Assembly: GCF_013403915.1 (NCBI RefSeq)
Contig: NZ_JABFDI010000002.1
Location: 62,001 to 126,000 of the forward strand
Length of the DNA stretch: 64,000 nt
From: Winogradskyella pacifica
GTDB taxonomy: Bacteria; Bacteroidota; Bacteroidia; Flavobacteriales; Flavobacteriaceae
Direction: 5' to 3'
Shown here piece by piece: positions 43,900 through 53,225 of this stretch (the first letter of the stretch is position 1; each line of letters starts with the position of its first letter). The notes below the pieces were generated by a model. It had not been told where the DNA came from. It ran no database searches and was given only the letters and a program-made list of their open reading frames with translations. The translations under genes and the position numbers were made by a program.

Positions 43900-44907
43900 T
43901 TAAGCCACACACTTCTTACGATTTTCACAAACTTTGGCTTCCACCTTAAAAATAGGCTTTAAAAAGCGTGCTAATTGATCAAATTCTATTAAAAAAGCAT
44001 CGTGACCATGTACGGATTTAATTTCATGAATATGTACGTTGTCTTTCACTGCTTTTAAGTCCACATAAGTATTCCAGTTTTCATCCGCTTTAAAAAACAA
44101 ATCAGAATTAATGGTGATGATGTGAATGTCTCCTTCAATTTTTGAAGCGATTTCTAAAAAATCAGTTCTGTTTCTGGTAATATCAATAGTGCGCAAAATC
44201 TGATTCATCAGTTTATAAGCAGCAACCTGAAAACGATTGTCTAGAGCTGTGCCATGGTAACTCAACCAAGATTCAATGTTGTAAAGGGTATCGTTTTTCC
44301 TAGTGCGTTCAAATTTTTGAGTCAACGATTCTGGTGTACGATATAAAGTCATGGCGTGCATTCTGGCATCGACTAAAGGTTGTGACGAGTTATTCAATAT
44401 CGCATCTTGAATATGGCAATTCGCAATGACCCAATCCGTGGATTTCCAGTCGGTCGCAATAGGAATCAAATGCTGAATTAAGCGTGGTTTTAGTGCTGCT
44501 AATTCCCATGCAATTCCACCACCAACAGAGCCGCCAATTACGGCAAATAAATTTTCAATTTCTAATTGCTCTATAGCTAAAGCAAACAGTTTTGCAATAT
44601 CTCTTGCTGTAAAGTCTTTGTAATTTTCAATGCAGTTTTCTGCAATATTATCGTAGCCATTGCCAAGAATGTTAAACGCTAAAATCGTATAATCATTAGT
44701 GTCAATACATTTGTCGTCGCCAATAATATCATTCCACCAACCGTCTTCTCCAACTACATTTGAGTTTCCGGTAAGGGCGTGGTTGACTAAAATTATGGGT
44801 GCAGTATGTAATGCTTTACCAAAAGTTTGGTAAGACAATTTAGGAGTGATTGTCTTACCGCTTTCAGTAACGTAATTAGTTAGGGTTATGTAGTGTAAAT
44901 GTGCCAT
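43900..44907 (-). CDS. metX: Homoserine O-acyltransferase (MetX family)
   Basis: 335 residues of alpha/beta-hydrolase fold. LVNHALTGNSNVVGEDGWWN is the oxyanion-hole region, IGGSVGGGIAWELA is the nucleophile elbow (GGSxGG, catalytic Ser), and HGHDAFLIEF near the C-terminus contains the catalytic His. It transfers an acyl group, probably acetyl, to homoserine, activating it for direct sulfhydrylation by the MetY enzyme of the same operon. It follows osmC by 9 bp, ends with a short basic Cys-containing tail (CENRKKCVA), and is under the upstream SAM-I riboswitch. Confidence 0.92.
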   Translation of the reverse strand: MAHLHYITLTNYVTESGKTITPKLSYQTFGKALHTAPIILVNHALTGNSNVVGEDGWWNDIIGDDKCIDTNDYTILAFNILGNGYDNIAENCIENYKDFTARDIAKLFALAIEQLEIENLFAVIGGSVGGGIAWELAALKPRLIQHLIPIATDWKSTDWVIANCHIQDAILNNSSQPLVDARMHAMTLYRTPESLTQKFERTRKNDTLYNIESWLSYHGTALDNRFQVAAYKLMNQILRTIDITRNRTDFLEIASKIEGDIHIITINSDLFFKADENWNTYVDLKAVKDNVHIHEIKSVHGHDAFLIEFDQLARFLKPIFKVEAKVCENRKKCVA

Positions 44908-44916
44908 AAAAATTTT

Positions 44917-45369
44917 TTATATAGCCGTATATTCTTTTTCTACGGAAATTTTTAAAGGTGTTTTATTCTGTAAATTATCTTTTACAGGACAACGTTCTTC
45001 AACAATCTGAAGCCATTGTGTTAAGACTTCGATACTAGCGTCAGTCTCTGGAATAAGATTGAGATTAATGGTTTTAAAGCCTGCGCGTTCTTTCGTAGAC
45101 GTACCTAAAAAACGATCAGGATTTAATTCACCCGTCACTTCAATCTTTAAATTTTTAATTGTGAAACCTAATTCCTTGGCTACGAGATGTCCAACAACAT
45201 TGGCGCAACCAGCAAAGCCTGCTAAAATGTATTCTACAGGATTGGCATCTTCATCGGTGCCACCTAAAGCTTCAGGTTCATCTACAACTAAAGTAAATTG
45301 TCTTGTTTTTCCTATAAATTGGGTTGCAGAAGCACTGTCTCCTACAACGGAGAATTTTAAATCACTCAT
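44917..45369 (-). CDS. OsmC-family peroxiredoxin-like protein
   Basis: 150 residues. The OsmC/Ohr fold has two conserved cysteines: the first in AGFAGCANVVGH and the second in EERCPVKDNL. It probably reduces organic hydroperoxides or handles reactive thiol adducts in the cytoplasm. It lies between metY and metX in the methionine operon (gaps of 81 and 9 bp). This placement is common in flavobacteria and suggests a role in sulfide/thiol chemistry linked to direct sulfhydrylation, though no function has been shown. Confidence 0.88.
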   Translation of the reverse strand: MSDLKFSVVGDSASATQFIGKTRQFTLVVDEPEALGGTDEDANPVEYILAGFAGCANVVGHLVAKELGFTIKNLKIEVTGELNPDRFLGTSTKERAGFKTINLNLIPETDASIEVLTQWLQIVEERCPVKDNLQNKTPLKISVEKEYTAI

Positions 45370-45450
45370 GTTTTTGTCTTTTTAGTATTGAATATTATAA
45401 AACAGATGCCTTTACGATTAAAGACATCCATTCTACGTCACAACTTAAAT

Positions 45451-46749
45451 TTAATTTTGAAGGGCTTTTTTCTGTTTAACAACAGCAAAAGCCTCTTTTA
45501 AATCGTCTTTTAAATCTTCTATATTTTCAATACCTACAGACAAACGAATTAAATCTTTAGTAACACCTGTGGTTTCTTGCGCGTCATCACTTAATTGTTG
45601 ATGCGTTGTACTTGCAGGATGAATGATAAGCGATTTTGTGTCTCCAATATTGGCTAACAATGAGAATAATTTGGTCGTATCAGCAATGGTTTTTGCAGCT
45701 TCGTAACCACCATCCACTCCAAAAGTGACGACGCCACTTTGGCCTTTTGGTAAATACTTTTTAGCTAACGCATTATACTTGCTAGATTTTAATCCTGGGT
45801 AATTCACCCATTTAACTTCAGGTTGAGATTCTAACCATGTGGCTAATTCAAGGGCATTTTTACTATGTTTTAGAATACGTAATTCTAAAGTTTCTAAACC
45901 TTGAATAATTTGAAACGCGTTAAACGGACTCAGCGCTCCACCATAATCTCGTAAACCTTCAATTCTAATTTTTGCTATAAATGCTGCTGCTCCTATGGCT
46001 TCGCTATAGACTAAACCATGGTAACCTGCAGAAGGTTCTGTGAACTCTGGAAATTTTCCGTTAGTCCAGTCAAAAGTACCAGCATCAATAATGATGCCTC
46101 CTAGTGATGTTCCGTTTCCGGTGATATATTTGGTTAACGAATGAATAACGATGTTTGCACCGTATTCTATCGGATTTAATAAATAAGGTGTGGCTACTGT
46201 ATTATCTACAATTAAGGGCACTTTGTGCGCTTTAGCTCCTTTTGAAATCGCTTCAAGATCTAAAACATCTAATTTCGGATTCCCTAAAGACTCTACAAAA
46301 AAGGCTCTTGTGTTTTCTTGTGCTGCTTTTTCAAACTCTTCCGGGTTTGACGCATCAACAAACGTTGTGGTAATGCCGTGTCTCGGTAAGGTAACGCTCA
46401 ATAAATTGTAAGTGCCTCCATACAAACTGCTCGATGCAACAATGTGGTCTCCTGCTCTTAAAAGTGTTAGTAACGTTGTTGCAATTGCTGAGGTTCCAGA
46501 AGCTGTTGCAACCGCTGCAATTCCACCTTCTAGTGCTGCTAATCGCTGCTCTAAAATGTCGTTTGTTGGATTGTTTAAACGTGTGTAGATAAAACCTGGA
46601 ACAGAAAGGTTAAATCTCCCAGCAGCTTCATCTGAATCTTTAAAAACATACGATGATGTTTGGTAAATAGGAACAGCTCTTGTTCCTGAAGTTAGATTGG
46701 TGTCGTGACCTGCGTGCAACGCTTGTGTTGCGAATTTTTGTGTACTCAT
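45451..46749 (-). CDS. metY: O-acetylhomoserine sulfhydrylase (Cys/Met metabolism PLP enzyme)
   Basis: 432 residues. It belongs to the Cys/Met-metabolism PLP-enzyme family: ATQALHAGHD at the N-terminus, ASSSLYGGTYNLL in the PLP-phosphate region, VDNTVATPYLLNP (Asp of the PLP ring), and the Schiff-base Lys in VIHSLTKYITGNG. The length (above 420) and QETTGVTKDLIRLSVGIENI fit O-acetylhomoserine aminocarboxypropyltransferase rather than cystathionine gamma-synthase (about 380). It converts O-acetylhomoserine and sulfide to homocysteine. It is the first gene after a SAM-I riboswitch, so it should be repressed by SAM. Confidence 0.93.
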   Translation of the reverse strand: MSTQKFATQALHAGHDTNLTSGTRAVPIYQTSSYVFKDSDEAAGRFNLSVPGFIYTRLNNPTNDILEQRLAALEGGIAAVATASGTSAIATTLLTLLRAGDHIVASSSLYGGTYNLLSVTLPRHGITTTFVDASNPEEFEKAAQENTRAFFVESLGNPKLDVLDLEAISKGAKAHKVPLIVDNTVATPYLLNPIEYGANIVIHSLTKYITGNGTSLGGIIIDAGTFDWTNGKFPEFTEPSAGYHGLVYSEAIGAAAFIAKIRIEGLRDYGGALSPFNAFQIIQGLETLELRILKHSKNALELATWLESQPEVKWVNYPGLKSSKYNALAKKYLPKGQSGVVTFGVDGGYEAAKTIADTTKLFSLLANIGDTKSLIIHPASTTHQQLSDDAQETTGVTKDLIRLSVGIENIEDLKDDLKEAFAVVKQKKALQN

Positions 46750-46799
46750 TTTTCTAAGTTTTTGAGTTAATAAATGATTAAACCAAAAGCCAAATAAGC

Positions 46800-46840
46800 C
46801 TCTTTTGTTCCTTGAGCGTAGTCGAAGGAAGAAGCGTACT
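46800..46840. repeat. TTCCTT-GAGCGTAGTC-GAAGGAA small repeat in the metY leader
   Basis: An inverted repeat ttcctt...aaggaa around gagcgtagtcg lies between the riboswitch terminator and the metY start codon. The core phrase is a common flavobacterial intergenic repeat. It does not interrupt the riboswitch or the terminator. Confidence 0.6.
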
Positions 46841-46842
46841 TA

Positions 46843-46889
46843 ATAGAAAAATATTAAAAAGAAAATGCTAATTACAGATGAGTAATTAG
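46843..46889 (-). terminator. Riboswitch expression-platform terminator
   Basis: A perfect 8-bp inverted repeat, CTAATTAC (46868-46875) and GTAATTAG (46882-46889), with a 6-base loop is followed on the minus strand by a T-rich run (cattttctttttaatattttt). It lies 6 bases downstream of the aptamer P1 stem and is the likely SAM-controlled terminator. Confidence 0.8.
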
Positions 46890-46895
46890 TCTTGA

Positions 46896-47015
46896 GTTAT
46901 CTATCCAATTTTTCGATTAATGAATCAAATAATTAAGTAGAATTTAGCACCTTCTTAGTAAATCTAAGGGTTGCTAAGGCTTCATAGGGTCATTCCCTCC
47001 GCCTTTCTTGATAAC
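46896..47015 (-). ncRNA. SAM-I (S-box) riboswitch upstream of metY
   Basis: On the minus strand, P1 is closed by gttatc (47010-47015) and gataac (46896-46901). Inside are the S-box landmarks in order: atcaagaaaggcggaggg, a conserved block ending gaccctatgaagcc, ttagcaaccc, and aaggtgctaaattct. These match the class I SAM aptamer. SAM binding should favour the downstream terminator (46868-46889) and shut off metY-osmC-metX. A possible flavobacterial promoter with a TTTG-like upstream element lies around 47046-47075. The call is by eye, but the landmarks are nearly complete. Confidence 0.93.
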
Positions 47016-47119
47016 ATTTCAGTAAGTGTTTGAACTTTGTGAGCACAAATATTGCAATACAAAAACTACAAATCCAAATAATTTGTCAATTTTATGAGTT
47101 TTTTGTGAAATTCGTAGAA

Positions 47120-48670
47120 TTATGAACTTTTCTTTGCTAAATACTTAGTTTGAATAATTTCGCTCACAGGTTTGTTCTGAATTTTACTCTCTAGCCAAGA
47201 AATAATATCGAGATATAAAAACGCACGTCGTTCGTACGGATGATCTTCAAAAGTCTTCAGCGTTTTGTGTAATTCTATAAACGCATTTTTAAGATCGTGT
47301 GGATAAATATCCTGAAGTCCTCTAATGAATTTTATCATCTCTTTTTGTACTTCATGCAGGTCATTCATCTTAATTAAAAACTTGTACGTGCTTCGTAAAA
47401 GGGTTTCTAAATGATAATCTAAACCAGCTTCATAATGGGCTACAAGATTTAAAACTCTTGAGAAACAGAGTAAATCTTCACGCATCGAAAGTGTTTTGTT
47501 AGAGATGATTTTATCTAAATATTTTATACAAGCTTTATTGTTGCCAGCTCCAAATTGTAAACTCGCAAACTTGTAATAAAATATCATTTTGTGATGCGGA
47601 TCTATTCTATTGCTAAATGGAATTAGTGCTTTTTCAATTTTAGGAATTAAACCTAAACCTTCCTCAAAACTCCCGTCAATAAAGTGTTGATTAATACTGT
47701 GGAAATTGGTGTAGAGAAAAACTAAAGTCGCCACATTTTCATCTTGTGGAAAATTAGATTTTTGAACAGTAGCTTCAAATTCTGAAAACTTTTCTAAGAA
47801 TTTTTGTTTGTTGCCGATGAAAACAAGCGCTTCTAAAAGGTAGTTGTTGCCTTTTAAAAAGAATACAGGGTTCAGGTTAATCATGCTTGGGTTTTGATAA
47901 AATAAATCCACCCATTTTGAAGCGTATTTGTAACAATTTAAAAAATCTTGAAGCAAAAAGCTTTGCCATAAATTAGCTTTATAAAGCCATAATTTTTCTC
48001 TAAATCCTAATTTTTCAATGTCAACTTTTGGAACATGATTATTAAAATAATCAATAACCATGTTGGCTTCTTTTTCATTTCTTATATAGCCTGTTTTTAG
48101 AATAGTACTATAAAGTTGAAGTGATAAATTGGAGAGTTTACTGGCAATAACATTAAGAGAACTCAGTTCCTTGGCTTGTACAGCCAATTCATCTGCTCTG
48201 GTGCTAATGCTTCGTGTAATATATTGTGACTCAATTACTTTTTCGAGCTCAACAATCTCGAAAGCTGAATTTTTTTCTTCGTTAATAATCGCCAACTCTT
48301 TGGCTTTATCTAAAATTTTTAAGCTTTGTTTATATAAGCCTTTATGATACAAGATGGAAGCAAAATCGAGTTGTTCTCTAATTTGTGAACGCACATTTTG
48401 ATGTGAAGGATTGAGCTTAAGACTAATTAAAATTTGTTTGTATAAATGCGCTTTTACGTTTGCAAGTTGTTGCTTTTTTACAATACCACTTTTAATAATA
48501 ACAGCTTCATTATAGCCTTTTGATTTGTCTAAAAGGTTAAATAAGTTTAAGAATTTAGAATCTGAATTTACCCCAAGTCTCCCTACGTAAAGTTTAAATT
48601 GCCGTTTTTCGGATTTTGTTAAGGACTTTACAAGTGAGAATAAATTATCTTTTTGGTCTTTAGTTATCAA
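47120..48670 (-). CDS. Conserved alpha-helical repeat protein of unknown function
   Basis: 516 residues, no signal peptide and no membrane helix. The whole length is predicted helical by eye, with many amphipathic pairs resembling degenerate TPR/HEAT-like repeats, e.g. LYHKGLYKQSLKILDKAKELA. The N-terminus, DNLFSLVKSLTKSEKRQFKLYV, is a phrase I have seen at the start of hypothetical Bacteroidetes proteins. I recognise no enzyme motif. It is likely a cytoplasmic scaffold. It is divergent from leuA across 145 bp. Confidence 0.65.
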   Translation of the reverse strand: MITKDQKDNLFSLVKSLTKSEKRQFKLYVGRLGVNSDSKFLNLFNLLDKSKGYNEAVIIKSGIVKKQQLANVKAHLYKQILISLKLNPSHQNVRSQIREQLDFASILYHKGLYKQSLKILDKAKELAIINEEKNSAFEIVELEKVIESQYITRSISTRADELAVQAKELSSLNVIASKLSNLSLQLYSTILKTGYIRNEKEANMVIDYFNNHVPKVDIEKLGFREKLWLYKANLWQSFLLQDFLNCYKYASKWVDLFYQNPSMINLNPVFFLKGNNYLLEALVFIGNKQKFLEKFSEFEATVQKSNFPQDENVATLVFLYTNFHSINQHFIDGSFEEGLGLIPKIEKALIPFSNRIDPHHKMIFYYKFASLQFGAGNNKACIKYLDKIISNKTLSMREDLLCFSRVLNLVAHYEAGLDYHLETLLRSTYKFLIKMNDLHEVQKEMIKFIRGLQDIYPHDLKNAFIELHKTLKTFEDHPYERRAFLYLDIISWLESKIQNKPVSEIIQTKYLAKKSS

Positions 48671-48678
48671 TAGAAAAT

Positions 48679-48692
48679 AGATTTATAAATCT
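48679..48692. promoter_or_regulatory. 14-bp perfect palindrome upstream of leuA
   Basis: AGATTTATAAATCT is its own reverse complement. It lies in the 145-bp region between the divergent helical-repeat gene and leuA, about 125 bp before the leuA ATG. TATATTTTG-like promoter fragments follow at ~48712-48720 and ~48806-48814. It is a candidate operator, but AT-rich palindromes of this length can occur by chance. Confidence 0.3.
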
Positions 48693-48815
48693 GTAAATCA
48701 GTTATTTAAAGTATATTTTGGCGACTGAACATCGTAAACTAACTATATCAATAATGTTTAAATCTAAATCAAAACATACATTCGTTAGACAATACTATAA
48801 AATATATTTTGATAT

Positions 48816-49991
48816 ATGTCTAATAACAACATACAAATCTTCGATACAACACTTCGCGATGGAGAGCAAGTTCCGGGTTGTAAACTTAACTCAGAACAAA
48901 AAGTGATTATTGCAGAGCAGTTAGATCAGCTTGGAGTTGATGTCATTGAAGCAGGGTTTCCGGTCTCTAGTCCAGGTGATTTCAAATCGGTAGAAGCGAT
49001 TTCAAAAATTGTTAAAAATGCTACGGTTTGTGGTTTAACAAGAGCTGTAGAAAATGATATAAAAGTAGCTGCCGAATCTTTAAAGTATGCTAAGAAGCCT
49101 AGAATCCATACGGGAATTGGGACTTCAGATTCGCATATTCTTCATAAATTCAAATCTAATAGAGAGGCGATTATTGAGCGTGCTTTTGAAGCGGTGAAAT
49201 ATGCAAAGTCATTTGTTGAAGATGTTGAGTTTTATGCTGAAGATGCCGGACGAACAGATAATGAATATTTAGCAAGAGTTTGTGAAGCTGCCATTAGAGC
49301 AGGTGCAACAGTATTGAATATTCCTGATACAACAGGGTATTGTTTGCCTAGTGAATATGGTGCAAAAATTAAATACTTAAAAGAAAATGTAAAAGGTATT
49401 GAAAAGGCTATTCTGTCTTGTCATTGCCATAATGATTTAGGTTTAGCAACCGCTAATTCTATAGAGGGTGTGATTAACGGAGCACGTCAAATTGAGTGTA
49501 CGATCAATGGTATTGGTGAGCGTGCAGGAAACACGGCTTTAGAAGAAGTGGTGATGGTGCTAAAGCAGCATCCTTATCTTAATTTAGATACAAATATTAA
49601 TACGTCTATGCTATACGGAATGAGTCAGTTGGTTAGCGATAGTATGGGGATTTATACACAGCCAAACAAGGCGATTGTTGGAGCAAATGCTTTTGCGCAT
49701 AGTTCTGGGATTCATCAAGATGGTGTGATAAAGAATAGAGCAACTTACGAAATTATCGACCCTAGAGATGTCGGTGTTACGGAGTCGGCTATTGTGTTAA
49801 CCGCAAGAAGTGGAAGAGCAGCCTTAGCTTACAGAGCAAAAAATGTAGGTTATGAGCTTACGAAGTTGCAGTTAGATGATGTGTATGCTAACTTTTTGAG
49901 TTTTGCAGATCGACAAAAAGAAATCAATGATAACGATATTCATCAAATTATAGAGACGAGTAATGTATATCAACAAATAATTTCAGCATAA
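48816..49991 (+). CDS. leuA: 2-isopropylmalate synthase, catalytic-domain form
   Basis: 391 residues. [14 protein letters not shown] (8-21) contains the catalytic and metal-binding Arg-Asp, [15 protein letters not shown] supplies the His ligands and [13 protein letters not shown] is diagnostic of the HMGL-like TIM barrel. The sequence ends near the subdomain II region and lacks the ~120-residue C-terminal LeuA dimer domain that binds leucine. Feedback inhibition through that domain is therefore not expected. Homocitrate or citramalate synthase are alternatives, but the leuCDB genes that follow settle the role. It condenses acetyl-CoA with 2-ketoisovalerate. It is first in leuACDB, 5 bp before leuC. 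Confidence 0.93.
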   Translation: MSNNNIQIFDTTLRDGEQVPGCKLNSEQKVIIAEQLDQLGVDVIEAGFPVSSPGDFKSVEAISKIVKNATVCGLTRAVENDIKVAAESLKYAKKPRIHTGIGTSDSHILHKFKSNREAIIERAFEAVKYAKSFVEDVEFYAEDAGRTDNEYLARVCEAAIRAGATVLNIPDTTGYCLPSEYGAKIKYLKENVKGIEKAILSCHCHNDLGLATANSIEGVINGARQIECTINGIGERAGNTALEEVVMVLKQHPYLNLDTNINTSMLYGMSQLVSDSMGIYTQPNKAIVGANAFAHSSGIHQDGVIKNRATYEIIDPRDVGVTESAIVLTARSGRAALAYRAKNVGYELTKLQLDDVYANFLSFADRQKEINDNDIHQIIETSNVYQQIISA

Positions 49992-49996
49992 GATAG

Positions 49997-51379
49997 ATGA
50001 GTAAAACATTATTTGATAAAGTTTGGGATTCGCATGTGGTCAGTACTATAGAAAATGGGCCACAAATATTATATATAGATAAACATTTAATACATGAAGT
50101 AACAAGTCCACAGGCTTTTAATGAGTTAGAAGATCGTGGCATTCCTGTTTTTAGGCCCAATCAAATTGTGGCTACAGCAGATCATAATACTCCGACTTTG
50201 AATCAGGATCAACCGATAAAAGATGAGTTGTCTAGAAAGCAATTGGAGCAATTATCTGAAAATTGTAAAAAAAATAATATAACCCTATACGAATTAGGAC
50301 ATAAATATAATGGTATTGTGCATGTAATGGCTCCAGAGTTAGGGGTGACACAACCAGGCTTGACCATGGTCTGCGGAGACAGTCACACTTCAACACATGG
50401 TGCGTTTGGAGCCATTGCTTTTGGTATCGGAACAAGTCAGGTGGCGCAAGTATTTGCGAGCCAGTGCTTATTGCTTTCAAAACCAAAAAGTTTAAGAGTT
50501 ACCGTTAATGGTAAGTTGAAAAATGGTGTTTTACCAAAGGATGTAATTCTGTATATCATTTCAAAATTAGGAACCAATTCTGGTACAGGTTATTTCTGCG
50601 AATATGCAGGAAATGTGTTTGAAGACATGAGCATGGAAGGTCGTATGACGGTCTGTAACATGAGTATCGAAATGGGAGCAAGAGGAGGCATGATTGCGCC
50701 AGATGAAACCACTTTTGAATACGTAAAAGGTAGAGAATTCGCACTAAAAGGAGACGCGTTTGATAAGAAAGTGGCCTATTGGAAAACTTTACCAACAGAC
50801 AGCGATGCTAAATTTGATAAAGAATACAGCTTCGATGCAGAAGATATAGCACCAATGATTACGTATGGAACGAATCCAGGAATGGGAATTAAAATTTCTG
50901 AAACGATTCCTGTGGATGAAAATCCATCGTTTAAAAAATCTTTAGCTTATATGAATTTTGAAGCTGGAGAAAGCTTGATTAATAAGCCCATCAATTTTGT
51001 GTTTATAGGGAGTTGTACCAATTCTAGAATTGAAGATTTTAGAGTCGCAGCCAATTATATAAAAGGCAAGAAAAAAGCAGCTAATGTTACGGCTTGGTTA
51101 GTGCCAGGAAGTAAGCAAGTGGAAACTCAAATAATAGAAGAAGGTCTAAAATCTATTTTTGATGATGCAGGTTTTGAATTGCGTCAACCAGGTTGTTCCG
51201 CATGTTTAGCGATGAACGATGATAAGATTCCTCAGGGAGAATATTGTGTATCAACCTCAAATAGGAATTTCGAAGGTCGCCAAGGGCAAGGTTCAAGAAC
51301 GATTTTAGCAAGTCCTTTAGTTGCTGCTGCAACTGCTGTAGAAGGTAAAATTATAGATATTTCAAAGCAATTGAATTGA
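49997..51379 (+). CDS. leuC: 3-isopropylmalate dehydratase large subunit
   Basis: 460 residues of the aconitase superfamily. [25 protein letters not shown] segment ([12 protein letters not shown]) and the Fe-S cysteines in [13 protein letters not shown] and [12 protein letters not shown] are all present, the latter in the typical GCSxCLxMN form. With LeuD it isomerises 2- to 3-isopropylmalate via a [4Fe-4S] cluster. It follows leuA by 5 bp. The gap to leuD (80 bp) is unusual for this operon, because two unrelated small repeats occupy it. The ORF appears intact. Confidence 0.95.
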   Translation: MSKTLFDKVWDSHVVSTIENGPQILYIDKHLIHEVTSPQAFNELEDRGIPVFRPNQIVATADHNTPTLNQDQPIKDELSRKQLEQLSENCKKNNITLYELGHKYNGIVHVMAPELGVTQPGLTMVCGDSHTSTHGAFGAIAFGIGTSQVAQVFASQCLLLSKPKSLRVTVNGKLKNGVLPKDVILYIISKLGTNSGTGYFCEYAGNVFEDMSMEGRMTVCNMSIEMGARGGMIAPDETTFEYVKGREFALKGDAFDKKVAYWKTLPTDSDAKFDKEYSFDAEDIAPMITYGTNPGMGIKISETIPVDENPSFKKSLAYMNFEAGESLINKPINFVFIGSCTNSRIEDFRVAANYIKGKKKAANVTAWLVPGSKQVETQIIEEGLKSIFDDAGFELRQPGCSACLAMNDDKIPQGEYCVSTSNRNFEGRQGQGSRTILASPLVAAATAVEGKIIDISKQLN

Positions 51380-51386
51380 TATTATT

Positions 51387-51455
51387 CTGCAAGGTTTCAA
51401 AAACCTTGTAGGTATTTAAAATGAATTAAAAGAAGATACCCACTTTCGTGGGCAT
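51387..51455. repeat. Two repeat elements between leuC and leuD
   Basis: An AGGTTTCAAAAACCT palindrome with flanks ctgca/tgtaggt (51387-51413) is followed by a hairpin cccac-tttc-gtggg (51439-51452, imperfectly extended to 51436-51455). The hairpin ends 4 bases before the leuD ATG. It lies inside an operon and is likely to affect relative LeuC/LeuD expression. Confidence 0.75.
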
Positions 51456-51459
51456 TACT

Positions 51460-52050
51460 ATGGAAAAGTTTACAACATTACAATCAAGAGCCATTCCATT
51501 ACATATTGAGAATGTAGATACGGATCAAATTATACCTGCTCGTTTTTTAAAAGCGACGGATAGAGAAGGGTTTGGAAACAATGTATTTAGAGATTGGAGA
51601 TATCACAAAGACGGAACAGTTAATACGGATTTTGTATTAAATGATTCAAAATACTCAGGAAGTATTTTAGTTGCAGGAGATAATTTTGGCTGCGGGTCGA
51701 GTAGAGAACATGCCGCTTGGGCTATAACCGATTTTGGATTTAAAGTGGTGGTGTCTAGTTTTTTTGCGGATATATTTAAAGGGAATGCCTTAAATAATGG
51801 ACTGTTACCAGTGCAGGTTTCGCCAGCATTTTTGAGTGACTTAATGCAGAAAATTGTGTCCAATCCAGAGATAGAATTAGTGGTTGATCTCGAAAAACAA
51901 ACCATTTCAGTAAAAGATTCAGAGTTATCCGAAAATTTTGAAATTGATGCCTACAAAAAAACATGTATGATCAATGGTTATGATGATATCGACTATCTGA
52001 TTAATAATAAAGAACAAATTGAAGCTTTTGAAGCTCAAAAAATATACTAA
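51460..52050 (+). CDS. leuD: 3-isopropylmalate dehydratase small subunit
   Basis: 197 residues from the ATG at 51460. An in-frame GTG at 51448 lies inside the upstream hairpin and adds MGIT, not part of the conserved start. The swivelling domain of the aconitase family is clear: [34 protein letters not shown] (substrate-binding loop) and [19 protein letters not shown]. It completes LeuC to form isopropylmalate isomerase. A 47-bp gap leads to leuB. The hairpin directly ahead of its start could influence translation initiation. Confidence 0.95.
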   Translation: MEKFTTLQSRAIPLHIENVDTDQIIPARFLKATDREGFGNNVFRDWRYHKDGTVNTDFVLNDSKYSGSILVAGDNFGCGSSREHAAWAITDFGFKVVVSSFFADIFKGNALNNGLLPVQVSPAFLSDLMQKIVSNPEIELVVDLEKQTISVKDSELSENFEIDAYKKTCMINGYDDIDYLINNKEQIEAFEAQKIY

Positions 52051-52097
52051 TAATTAAACGTAAGATTTTCGTTAATTCGGGAATTGATTTTTCTTCG

Positions 52098-53216
52098 ATG
52101 AAATTAAACATAGCAATTTTACCAGGTGATGGTATTGGTCCAGAAGTTACAAATCAAGCTATAAAAGCTTTGAAAGCAATTGCTTCGGAATTTAATCATA
52201 ATTTTAAATTTACAACGGCAGATGTTGGCGCCGTTGCCATAGATAAGCATAATGATGCTTTACCAGAGAAAACATTAGAACTTTGTAAAAAAAGTGATGC
52301 CATCTTATTTGGAGCCATTGGTGATCCTAAATATGATAATGATCCTTCTGCAAAAGTGCGTCCAGAGCAAGGCTTGCTTAAATTGCGTAAAGAGTTGGGT
52401 TTGTATGCTAATATTAGACCTGTAAAAGCTTATAAAACCTTATTAGATAAATCGCCATTAAAGAAACATATCATTCAGGGTACGGATATTTCTATTTATA
52501 GAGAATTAACTGGAGGTATTTATTTTGGTGAAAAACATACATCAGAGGATGGTAATTACGCTTCGGATTTATGTGGGTATTCTCGCGAAGAAATAGAGCG
52601 TATTGCACATTTGGCATTTGTTGCTGCTGAAAATAGAAGTCATAAAGTGACTCTGGTGGATAAGGCTAATGTGTTAGAAACATCTCGACTTTGGAGAAAG
52701 GTAGTTAAAGAAGTTGCAGAGCAATATCCTGATGTAACACTCGACTTTTTATTTGTAGATAATGCAGCGATGCAAATGATTTTAAACCCAAAACAGTTCG
52801 ATGTGATTTTAACCGAGAATATGTTTGGAGATATTATTAGTGACGAAGCTAGTGTTATTGGTGGTTCTATTGGATTGTTAGCGTCTGCTTCAGTTGGAGA
52901 TAAGTATGCAATGTTCGAGCCTATTCATGGTTCATACCCTCAAGCGGCTGATAAAGGTATTGCAAATCCGATTGCGTCAATTTTATCGGCTGCTATGTTG
53001 TTGAGTCATTTCGAGTTACATAATGAAGCCGAATTAATTAGGTTAGCTGTAGAAAAATCGTTAAAATTAAACATCACAACACCAGATATAAATTCGGTGG
53101 TAAATACGGTGACAACCTCTAATGTTGGTGACTTTATTGAAGATTTTATTTACAATCCAAAAGATACTAATCTCAATTTTAAGAATATCCACTTAGGGCA
53201 GTCAACAATAATATAA
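52098..53216 (+). CDS. leuB: 3-isopropylmalate dehydrogenase
   Basis: 372 residues. It opens with ILPGDGIGPEV, followed by LLKLRKELGLYANIRPVK (the substrate Arg and IPMDH-specific region), VDKANVLETSRLW (catalytic Lys) and TENMFGDIISDEASVIGGSIG with the metal-binding Asp residues, and FEPIHGSYPQAA near the NAD site. It oxidises and decarboxylates 3-isopropylmalate to 2-ketoisocaproate with NAD+. The preference for NAD over NADP is expected from the family. It is the last leu gene; ppc begins 10 bp later, so ppc is probably co-transcribed. Confidence 0.95.
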   Translation: MKLNIAILPGDGIGPEVTNQAIKALKAIASEFNHNFKFTTADVGAVAIDKHNDALPEKTLELCKKSDAILFGAIGDPKYDNDPSAKVRPEQGLLKLRKELGLYANIRPVKAYKTLLDKSPLKKHIIQGTDISIYRELTGGIYFGEKHTSEDGNYASDLCGYSREEIERIAHLAFVAAENRSHKVTLVDKANVLETSRLWRKVVKEVAEQYPDVTLDFLFVDNAAMQMILNPKQFDVILTENMFGDIISDEASVIGGSIGLLASASVGDKYAMFEPIHGSYPQAADKGIANPIASILSAAMLLSHFELHNEAELIRLAVEKSLKLNITTPDINSVVNTVTTSNVGDFIEDFIYNPKDTNLNFKNIHLGQSTII

Positions 53217-53225
53217 TTTAAGATA

